DNA from: Candidatus Zixiibacteriota bacterium
GTDB taxonomy: Bacteria > Zixibacteria > MSB-5A5 > RBG-16-43-9
Length of the DNA: 11,836 bases
Assembly: GCA_029858245.1 (NCBI GenBank)
Contig: JAOUFL010000047.1
Location: 1-11,836, forward strand
Direction of reading: 5' to 3'
Shown: in pieces, positions 1-4,841 of the stretch
Position numbering within the stretch: the stretch's first letter is position 1
How the letters are laid out: each line of letters opens with the position of its first letter
Translations under genes and position numbers: made by a program
The notes under the pieces: generated by a model
Databases searched by the model: none
The model's input: only the letters and a program-made list of their open reading frames with translations
What the model was told of the DNA's origin: nothing

Positions 1-255
1 ACTATCTTTCCCCCTGGAAAGCTCCCCCATTTTACCATAACAGGCTAAAGGACTTCTCTGTGGTGATACGCCCTGAATAAATTCAATATTGCCTAATCCT
101 AACTTCTCTAAATTTGGCAGATGTAAACCTCCTGCCTTTTGAGCAGTATTTCCTAAGGTATTGGAACCCTGGTCCCCATACTCAAAAGCATCCGGAAGTT
201 CTCCCACACCACAGGAATCCAGAACTATCAAAATTACCCTGTTACACTCAGTCAT
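1..255 (-). CDS. deoB: Phosphopentomutase, N-terminal part (runs off the left edge)
   Basis: Interconverts ribose- or deoxyribose-1-phosphate and the 5-phosphate in nucleoside salvage; a cytoplasmic metalloenzyme of the alkaline phosphatase superfamily. Translating the minus strand from the ATG at 253-255 gives 85 codons open to the edge. The start reads RVILIVLDSCGVGELPDA, followed by GDQGSNTLGNTA, GGLHLPNLEKLGLGNI and a terminal GELSRGKDS, all in the order seen in DeoB. D13 matches the family's first metal-ligand aspartate. The last visible residue, S85, sits where the phosphorylated Thr of the GKDT motif is expected. The next upstream in-frame stop lies near 295 with no ATG, GTG or TTG between, so the ATG at 255 is the likely start. 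No strong Shine-Dalgarno site is visible. It lies 86 bp downstream of the secreted-protein gene on the same strand. The rest of the roughly 390-residue protein is outside the window. Confidence 0.9.
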   Translation of the reverse strand, partial: MTECNRVILIVLDSCGVGELPDAFEYGDQGSNTLGNTAQKAGGLHLPNLEKLGLGNIEFIQGVSPQRSPLACYGKMGELSRGKDS

Positions 256-273
256 GTGAAACTGCGGGAACTT

Positions 274-303
274 ATAATATATTTTCCAACTTTCTAATTA
301 CAA
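274..303 (-). promoter_or_regulatory. Possible sigma-70-type promoter for deoB
   Basis: On the minus strand, TTGTAA (298-303) is separated by 16 bp from TATATT (276-281); TATTAT (274-279) is an alternative -10. The start codon is about 20 nt further on, so the leader would be short. The region is AT-rich, so a chance match is quite possible. Read-through from the upstream gene ending at 342 is the alternative. Confidence 0.3.
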
Positions 304-341
304 TACGCCAGAGCTTTAAAATACTCTTTTCCTTCTTATAT

Positions 342-1010
342 CTATTTCAAAAACTTCCAGGTTTCCAGCATTTTAGAAAATTCCTTTTCACACAATTCAA
401 AATAATCTTTTTCTCCGACAAGCTGTATGATATAAAGGTTGATTCCCTTTTTTAATAGGATCACCTCGCCTATCAGGTAATCCTCCTTGGTTACAACACT
501 ACTACCGTCCGGCCCATATCTTGCGGAAGGATCAATTGACTGGCGTGTGTAACCCTTTTTAAACCCGTAGACCTTACCGGCAATACTATCCAGGGCAATT
601 TCTTTTGACTGAACAAACTCATAGGTGGCTATAACTTCCAGGTTTTTCAGGTAATCATTTTTGTTTTTGAAGTTTCCCTGATTTTTGATAAGCGAGTTCT
701 CTATTTCTTGAAGGGAAAAGGAACTGGTATCTGCACATATAATTATCGTAGGGATAAGTCTATCCTCTGTCGTCCCGTTGAAGCTTCTATTAACTGGATA
801 GTTTTTCTTGGTTAAGATGCTTCGGACCAGTGAAGGTTCATTCTCCAGTTTTATTTTCCAGTTAGTTAAAACATTAAATTTATATCCGAATATCTCATCG
901 GTAAGTGTATCCTCTTCAATTTTACCTGTTTTTTCTTTCTTTGCCCAGGAAAGCTCAAAAAAAGATATAAAAAAAGAAAAAAGTATCACCACTGCTAAAA
1001 TTCTTTTCAT
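342..1010 (-). CDS. Secreted hypothetical protein with signal peptide
   Basis: 222 residues, family not recognised. The N-terminus is a clear Sec signal: MKR, then a hydrophobic stretch to about residue 20, with likely cleavage after SWA (A23). There is no lipobox cysteine, so it is probably exported and soluble rather than a lipoprotein. The mature part starts lysine-rich, then reads GYKFNVLTNWKI near residue 43 and ends with a strand-helix pattern (NLYIIQLVGEKDYFELCEKE) and LETWKFLK. This general pattern resembles PsbP/Mog1-like (DUF1795-type) stress or envelope proteins, but that is only an impression. The start is well supported by GGAGG at 1016-1020, five bases before the ATG. A candidate promoter lies just upstream. 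The gene is followed at 86 bp by deoB on the same strand; no functional link is evident. Confidence 0.8.
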   Translation of the reverse strand: MKRILAVVILFSFFISFFELSWAKKEKTGKIEEDTLTDEIFGYKFNVLTNWKIKLENEPSLVRSILTKKNYPVNRSFNGTTEDRLIPTIIICADTSSFSLQEIENSLIKNQGNFKNKNDYLKNLEVIATYEFVQSKEIALDSIAGKVYGFKKGYTRQSIDPSARYGPDGSSVVTKEDYLIGEVILLKKGINLYIIQLVGEKDYFELCEKEFSKMLETWKFLK

Positions 1011-1037
1011 ACCTACCTCCTTTTTACGGGGTTATTA

Positions 1038-1066
1038 ATATTAATAGAAATCCCTCTTATATGCAA
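1038..1066 (-). promoter_or_regulatory. Candidate promoter for the secreted-protein gene
   Basis: On the minus strand, TTGCAT (1061-1066) is separated by 17 bp from TAATAT (1038-1043). It would start transcription near 1031, leaving a leader of about 20 nt that contains the GGAGG Shine-Dalgarno site at 1016-1020. Spacing and position are good, but the surrounding DNA is very AT-rich. Confidence 0.45.
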
Positions 1067-1171
1067 TACATTTTTTAAATATAAAAGTTTCAAAAAAATT
1101 TAAGTACTTACAACCTGTTTTAATTAATTTAATTATTTTATCAATTATTTTAATATTTTTTAATATTTTAC

Positions 1172-1212
1172 TTGACTATATTGATTTTATAATTAATATT
1201 ATTATGTTGAGG
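1172..1212 (+). promoter_or_regulatory. Candidate promoter and ribosome binding site for the DUF2089-type gene
   Basis: TTGACT (1172-1177) lies 16 bp from TAATAT (1194-1199). A perfect TATAAT is also present at 1188-1193 but is too close to that -35 element. GAGG at 1209-1212, five bases before the ATG at 1218, is the ribosome binding site. The 1011-1217 gap is divergent, so it must drive both this pair and the secreted-protein gene. Confidence 0.45.
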
Positions 1213-1217
1213 TAATA

Positions 1218-1577
1218 ATGTTAAACCTGTGTCCAATTTGTAAATCAGAGTTAAAAATCACAGAATTTACCTGCTCCAAATGTCAGATAAATATCAAAGG
1301 AGATTTTAAAGCTGGAGACTTTAGCAAATTATCTGAAGAAGATCAGATTTTTATAAAAGTATTTTTGAAATCGCATGGTAATATCAAAGAAGTAGAGAAG
1401 GAGCTGGGCATCTCCTACCCTACGGTAAAGAACAGACTGAACCTCATTAATTCAAGATTAGGAATTGAAACAAAAGTTGGATTAAGCAGGGAGGAGAGAT
1501 TGGAAATTTTAGACAAGTTAGAGCAGGGAGAAATTACCCTAGAACAGGCTTTATCCTTGCTGGATGCAAAAAAGTAA
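1218..1577 (+). CDS. DUF2089-type zinc-ribbon/HTH protein, probable regulator
   Basis: 119 residues. The N-terminus is a CxxC...CxxC zinc ribbon (C5, C8, C19, C22). Residues 38-82 look like a helix-turn-helix of the sigma-region-4 type (NIKEVEKELGISYPTVKNRL, then a recognition-helix tail ending NSRLG). The C-terminus, residues 92-118 (EERLEILDKLEQGEITLEQA, then LSLLD), is a short helical hairpin like the SHOCT-like module that begins the next protein. This domain order fits the DUF2089 family, whose biochemical role is unknown to me. DNA binding is inferred from the HTH. It probably forms an operon with the gene 24 bp downstream. Start chosen for the GAGG site at 1209-1212. Confidence 0.85.
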   Translation: MLNLCPICKSELKITEFTCSKCQINIKGDFKAGDFSKLSEEDQIFIKVFLKSHGNIKEVEKELGISYPTVKNRLNLINSRLGIETKVGLSREERLEILDKLEQGEITLEQALSLLDAKK

Positions 1578-1601
1578 GGATTTAAGACAAGGAGGAGAAA
1601 G

Positions 1602-1970
1602 ATGACAGAAGAACGTATGAAGATTTTAAAGATGCTGGAGGATAAGAAAATCAATGCAGAAGAAGCTTCAAAGCTTTTGGAAGCACTGGAAAGCTCGGAA
1701 AAGAAAGATGAGACCTTTTCCACTAAAGGCAGAAAAACTTTAAGAATAAAAGTCTTCGAGAATGACCTTACCAAACCCAAGGTGAATATAAATGTCCCTC
1801 TTCCTCTGGTAAAATTCCTGGGAAAGATTATACCGGATATAGCGAAAACCAAGTTAAACAAACACGGGGTAAGCTTTGAGCAGATTCTGGAGATGGTTGA
1901 AAAGGAACAGGTGGGAAAATTAGTAGAGGTGCAGGAGGGGAATGAAAGGGTGGAGATTTATATAGAATAA
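1602..1970 (+). CDS. SHOCT-like-module protein, partner of the DUF2089-type gene
   Basis: 122 residues, cytoplasmic, with no membrane segment. Residues 1-30 (EERMKILKMLEDKKINAEEA, then SKLLEALE) form a helical hairpin of the type found at the start of YvlB/LiaX-like and other SHOCT-like proteins. After a charged linker (31-45), residues 46-122 read LRIKVFE, VNINVPLPLVKFLGKIIP, HGVSFEQILEMV and ERVEIYIE. This is a pattern I recognise from small conserved bacterial proteins found beside DUF2089 genes. Function is unknown; a regulatory or stress-sensing role is an inference from the partner gene. A strong Shine-Dalgarno site (GGAGGAG, 1591-1597) precedes the ATG. The gene is followed by a palindrome-rich non-coding stretch. 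Confidence 0.8.
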   Translation: MTEERMKILKMLEDKKINAEEASKLLEALESSEKKDETFSTKGRKTLRIKVFENDLTKPKVNINVPLPLVKFLGKIIPDIAKTKLNKHGVSFEQILEMVEKEQVGKLVEVQEGNERVEIYIE

Positions 1971-1977
1971 TTCACTT

Positions 1978-2013
1978 GTGAGGTCACTGCGAGCCCGAAG
2001 GTCGTAGCAATCT
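1978..2013. repeat. Short palindromic element of the GCGAG...CAATCT type
   Basis: The sequence reads GTCACTGCGAGCCCGAAGG, then TCGTAGCAATCT. It can fold into a stem pairing 1987-1995 with 2000-2007 around a CGAA loop, with one bulged G. The pattern 'TGCGAGcc-GAAG-..GTaGCAATCT' resembles a widespread class of short intergenic repeats in bacterial genomes; that link is from memory and untested. It lies 8 bp after the stop of the SHOCT-like gene and could also affect 3' end formation. Confidence 0.5.
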
Positions 2014-2062
2014 ATTTTCCTCAAGTAGAATTTGTGAATTTTGAATCACTATAAAATACGTA

Positions 2063-2085
2063 CCCCGCCTTGAGGCAAGGCGGGG
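2063..2085. repeat. Perfect 10-bp hairpin (CCCCGCCTTG arm)
   Basis: CCCCGCCTTG (2063-2072), loop AGG, CAAGGCGGGG (2076-2085): a perfect inverted repeat. A similar hairpin with the same TTGAG loop edge and CAAGGCGG arm lies at 10647-10666. It sits between convergent genes. There is no T-run on either side, so a canonical intrinsic terminator is unlikely, although it may still contribute to termination. Confidence 0.65.
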
Positions 2086-2105
2086 ATACCATTGGTAAGT
2101 TAAGT

Positions 2106-2140
2106 AGGGGCAGAACCCGCCTTTGGCGGGCTCTGTCCCT
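2106..2140. repeat. Long REP-like hairpin with GGGGCAGAAC / TCTGTCCCT ends
   Basis: Arms 2106-2121 and 2125-2140 pair around a TTT loop over 16 positions, with one A-C mismatch (2115/2131) and one G-T pair (2110/2136). The outer part (GGGGCAGAAC... TCTGTCCCT) matches the arms of the palindrome at 3540-3570, but here a GC-rich core (CCGCC-TTT-GGCGG) replaces its centre. It lies 31 bp beyond the stop of the M29 peptidase gene and could act as a bidirectional 3' end structure. Confidence 0.65.
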
Positions 2141-2171
2141 CTAGAAAGTAATAGCCCAATAAATTGAGCAA

Positions 2172-3272
2172 CTACAATAAAAACTTCCCTCCTTTATAAA
2201 TCAACTCACCATCCGCAAAGATTTCACCGCCATCTTTCATATCGCAGAGCATATCCCAGTGAATGGCAGACAGATTTTTCCCCAGTGACTGGGGTATAGA
2301 CCTCCCGATAGCCAGATGTATTGTTCCGCCGATTTTTTCGTCAAATAACATATTCTTCGTTAATCTCTGGATGTTGTGGTTCGTACCAACAGCTATCTCT
2401 CCCACATATCTTGCACCTGCATCCGTTTCCAGCAACTGATGCAGTAATTCTTCTCCCTTAGTAGCAAATGCTTTTATAACTTTACCTTTTTCGAAGGTCA
2501 GGATAATATTCTCGATTTCCCTGCCTCCATATATTCCGGGAAAGCTAAATCTGATATGTCCCTCAACGCTATCTTCCACCGGTCCGGTAAATATCTCTCC
2601 ATCCGGAAAATTCACATGCCCGCAGCAATTGACCCACTTTCTACCCTCTACTGACATTTTCAAATCAGTTCCATCCGAGACAACTCGAAAACGCTTTTTA
2701 AGATTGAGAACATCGCAAATCTTTTTCTGCTCTCTTTCTATTTGTCTCCACTTTTCTATGGGATCCTGCTCATCAAGAAGACTTGCCCCGTATACGAAAT
2801 CCTCAAATTCCGATAATGACATATTAGCATCTTGAGCGTGAGCCTGAGTAGGATATACAGTCAGGCACCATTTAAACTCATTTTTCGCTTCTCTGGCAAA
2901 CATAATATCTTTGATTCTGCTTAAACCCTGAGCTCGCAGTTTTATTTTCTCTGGATTTACATTTGAAAGCATCCTGGTATTCGACTCACCCCACAAAGTT
3001 AAGGAGGCGTCAACAGTCTCAGCCGCGGTGTATTGATCCGCCGGCACATATTTTATCTGCTCTTCATTTCCATTTTTTAGTAAAATCTCTGCTAACTCTT
3101 CGTTGACAATGATTGTCTGGGGAAATGCTCCCCTCTGGAGTGCAAGACGATAGCACTCATTAAGCAAGGGAAGGGTAGCTAAATCACCCTTGAGTAAAAG
3201 TTTTTCCCCCTTTTTAAGATCAAGTGAATACTTCAATAAAACCTCAGCGTGTTTCTTAATCCTCTGATCCAC
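2172..3272 (-). CDS. M29-family (AmpS/AmpT-like) aminopeptidase
   Basis: A cytoplasmic metallo-aminopeptidase of 366 residues that removes N-terminal amino acids from peptides. Family marks: an N-terminal domain (LKKGEKLLLKGD near 19-30), then the C-terminal metal-site domain with NFPDGEIFTGPVEDS (221-235), YVGEIAVGTN (289-298), GGTIHLAIG (315-323) and SAIHWDM (335-341). Predicted metal ligands are E226, E292, H319, H338 and D340. The residue seven after H319, which is Tyr in AmpT and AmpS, is Ile326 here. The start is GTG at 3270-3272, supported by an excellent AGGAGGT site at 3277-3283; no better upstream start is visible. It is a single gene between palindrome-bearing gaps. Family assignment is confident; substrate preference is not known. 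The lost Tyr could mean altered activity or simply a subfamily trait. Confidence 0.87.
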   Translation of the reverse strand: MDQRIKKHAEVLLKYSLDLKKGEKLLLKGDLATLPLLNECYRLALQRGAFPQTIIVNEELAEILLKNGNEEQIKYVPADQYTAAETVDASLTLWGESNTRMLSNVNPEKIKLRAQGLSRIKDIMFAREAKNEFKWCLTVYPTQAHAQDANMSLSEFEDFVYGASLLDEQDPIEKWRQIEREQKKICDVLNLKKRFRVVSDGTDLKMSVEGRKWVNCCGHVNFPDGEIFTGPVEDSVEGHIRFSFPGIYGGREIENIILTFEKGKVIKAFATKGEELLHQLLETDAGARYVGEIAVGTNHNIQRLTKNMLFDEKIGGTIHLAIGRSIPQSLGKNLSAIHWDMLCDMKDGGEIFADGELIYKGGKFLL

Positions 3273-3635
3273 TTTTACCTCCTGCTATTCCCGTTTTTCT
3301 TATTTAGTGTTTGTTATTTTTTATTATCAGCTTTTAAAATAAAAACCATTTCAATCTATTTAATCCTTAGCTGAAATCAAGTGTTATTTTTACATGTGAC
3401 AATAAGCCAAATCAAATTTAAAAGTGGGGGAATAAAACATTAGGGTACAAAAAACAATTATTGTTAGATTTCTGGGGACTTTTCATTATAGCCTTTTCTC
3501 TTTGTAGTTTAACTTAACAGGATTTTCTCTATTTTTAGATGTAAGGACAGAACACTGTTCTGTCCCTACAATTATTTTTAAATTTTTTTAATACTTCCAT
3601 TCTGTAATAACAAAAATCCCCAATTGAAATATAAA
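3273..3635. other. AT-rich intergenic stretch with no gene
   Basis: No convincing coding region on either strand. It holds the ribosome binding site and presumably the promoter of the M29 gene at its left end, although no good -35/-10 pair could be picked. It also contains a 13-bp palindrome AACAATTATTGTT (3453-3465) that might be an operator or chance, and the REP-like palindrome at 3540-3570. The rest shows nothing identifiable. Confidence 0.6.
3540..3570. repeat. 31-bp REP-like palindrome downstream of the RAYT gene
   Basis: A near-perfect palindrome centred on C3555: 15-bp arms with one mismatch (A3544/C3566), core GGACAGAACA-C-TGTTCTGTCC. Its right end CCCTACA and left end TGTA match the ends of the REPIN-like element inside the RAYT gene (TGTAGGGG...CCCCTACA). 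It lies 65 bp past the RAYT stop codon, the usual neighbourhood for a RAYT-associated REP. No T-run follows it on the minus strand, so it is not a canonical terminator for RAYT. Confidence 0.7.
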
Positions 3636-4205
3636 TCATTTCCCCATTACCCGCTCCTTAATATTTTCCGGATTTTCTGAATCCATCTCCCTTTTAAGGG
3701 GATTATTGACCATATATTCCCGAATCTGCCTTAAATCATATTCATTTCTTATTACATGTTCATAATAATTTCGTTGCCAGAGAGAGGTTCCTGCAGTATT
3801 AAGTATTTGATTTACTTGTTTAGTGGTTTGATACTTAAAATATGCGATGATTTGTCCTAATACCCGCTTTTGTAGGGGCGAGGTTTCCTCGCCCTGATGG
3901 CAGCGGAGGGGTGGGGAAACCCCGCCCCTACATTCATCTGTTATAAAAATTATCCCGTGTGTATGGTTGGGCATAACAACGAATACATCTGTTTTCACAT
4001 TTGGAAAATGACCCGCTATTTTATGCCAAAATTTATTTACAATATCTCCAGATTTACTCAACCTCATTTCTCCATTTATTACGTTTCCCAATAAACATTC
4101 ACCCTTATAGGTGCATATGGTAACAAAATATCCGCCTGACTGTGAATAATCGAATTCCTTCAATCGAATGGAACTGCGTTGATTTTTGCTGGTCTCGAAT
4201 TTCAT
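3636..4205 (-). CDS. RAYT (REP-associated tyrosine transposase, Y1/IS200-like)
   Basis: 189 residues, a single-strand-DNA transposase of the HUH class that in studied cases mobilises REP/REPIN hairpins. Seen: SIRLKEFDYSQSGGYFVTIC (12-31), the HUH motif in MPNHTH (H81, H83), and the C-terminal helix pair SLWQRNYYEHVIRNEYDLRQ (141-160) then IREYMVNNPLK, which holds the likely nucleophile (Y147 or Y148; not decidable here). Residues 92-112 are encoded by a REPIN-like double hairpin, kept in frame between the HUH strand and the next helix, so the gene looks intact and not broken. The length is normal for a RAYT. The start lies 7 nt after the pgsA stop with no clear Shine-Dalgarno site, so it probably depends on read-through or coupling from the operon. 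A palindrome with matching ends lies downstream at 3540-3570. Confidence 0.88.
   Translation of the reverse strand: MKFETSKNQRSSIRLKEFDYSQSGGYFVTICTYKGECLLGNVINGEMRLSKSGDIVNKFWHKIAGHFPNVKTDVFVVMPNHTHGIIFITDECRGGVSPPLRCHQGEETSPLQKRVLGQIIAYFKYQTTKQVNQILNTAGTSLWQRNYYEHVIRNEYDLRQIREYMVNNPLKREMDSENPENIKERVMGK
3871..3932. repeat. REPIN-like double hairpin inside the RAYT coding sequence
   Basis: The outer ends are inverted: TGTAGGGGCG (3871-3880) and CGCCCCTACA (3923-3932). Each half also folds by itself. The left half is GGGCGAGG-TTT-CCTCGCCC (3876-3894), a perfect 8-bp stem. The right half is GGGGTGGGG-AAA-CCCCGCCCC (3908-3928), a 9-bp stem with one G-T pair. A 13-nt spacer separates the two hairpins, which is the organisation of a REPIN (two REPs in inverted orientation). 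On the minus strand it encodes C92-Q112 of the transposase. Confidence 0.8.
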
Positions 4206-4212
4206 CTTTTAA

Positions 4213-4785
4213 TCAAGAAGATGGATTCCCGATATTTGAATCATCGACTGCAAATCTCCTGGCATTTTTTAAATACTGCTTTGCATAGTAAAAAGCAGTC
4301 ATCAAAACAAAGAAAATGGCTATTGCCAGGGATATCTTCTTGATAAAATCCAGTTCCAGGATATAAAAAACAATTGTTAAACCCCAGATAAATGCATTGA
4401 ACTTTCCCCAGAAGGCGGAAACCGGGATAATTTTTCTTTTAATTATAATGAATAAGCTTACCAGCAGTGTTAAAAACTCTTTGGTTATAATGAGTATACA
4501 CGCCCAAAGGGGAAATCCTTTATAGGTGGTAACGAAAACAATAAAAATCCCTATTCCTGATTTATCCACCAGAGGATCTAAGATTTTACCCAAATCAGAA
4601 ACCTGATTCAACCCTCGTGCTAAAAATCCGTCCAGGAGATCTGTGACCACGGCAATTAAAATCAAAATAACCGCCAGAGTAAAGCTTTCCTTTTTTAGAA
4701 AATGAAATATGAAGGGATAGATTAAAAACCTGAAAATGGTTAGCAGATTGGGGATTAAAAAAAAATCGGATACTTTGATCTTCAT
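4213..4785 (-). CDS. pgsA: CDP-diacylglycerol-glycerol-3-phosphate 3-phosphatidyltransferase
   Basis: An integral membrane enzyme that makes phosphatidylglycerophosphate from CDP-diacylglycerol and glycerol-3-phosphate, the first committed step to phosphatidylglycerol and cardiolipin. 190 residues, normal length. The full CDP-alcohol phosphotransferase signature D-x2-DG-x2-AR-x8-G-x3-D-x3-D is present as DLLDGFLAR...G66...D70...D74, with D49, D52, G53, A56, R57, G66, D70 and D74. The N-terminus IPNLLTIFRFLIYPFIF (11-27) is typical of PgsA, and further hydrophobic segments lie near 37-48, 76-86, 95-114, 131-143 and 150-166. It is the last conserved gene of the operon, 56 bp after recN. No strong Shine-Dalgarno site is visible. 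Another CDP-alcohol transferase acting on a different alcohol cannot be excluded, but PgsA fits best. Confidence 0.85.
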   Translation of the reverse strand: MKIKVSDFFLIPNLLTIFRFLIYPFIFHFLKKESFTLAVILILIAVVTDLLDGFLARGLNQVSDLGKILDPLVDKSGIGIFIVFVTTYKGFPLWACILIITKEFLTLLVSLFIIIKRKIIPVSAFWGKFNAFIWGLTIVFYILELDFIKKISLAIAIFFVLMTAFYYAKQYLKNARRFAVDDSNIGNPSS

Positions 4786-4841
4786 TCTAAAATTTTGATT
4801 TTACTCGAAGGGGCACGGCAGGCTTACCCCTGCTATCATTT

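Noticed and set aside
114..455. Plus-strand open frame of 113 codons
   Set aside because: It lies opposite deoB and the secreted-protein gene, crosses their gap, has no family motif and no Shine-Dalgarno site; the minus-strand genes explain the region.
1415..1861. Minus-strand open frame of 148 codons
   Set aside because: A shadow of the DUF2089-type and SHOCT-like genes; serine- and phenylalanine-rich and without recognisable motifs.
1971..2171. CRISPR array or small structured RNA gene in the palindrome cluster
   Set aside because: The three palindromes differ from one another and have no regular spacing or spacers, and no RNA family pattern was recognised.
3540..3570. Intrinsic terminator for the RAYT gene
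   Set aside because: The stem is strong, but no T-run follows it on the minus strand. The T-rich tract is on the plus-strand side, where no gene ends. A REP-like repeat explains it better.
3636..4205. RAYT gene as a pseudogene broken by the internal repeat
   Set aside because: The reading frame continues through the repeat, with HUH and C-terminal motifs in the same frame on either side and a normal total length.
4811..4833. Half of a REP-like element (GGGGCACGGCAGGC) between recN and pgsA
   Set aside because: Only a 5-bp stem forms (4818-4822 with 4829-4833) and there is no matching second arm, so it could be chance.
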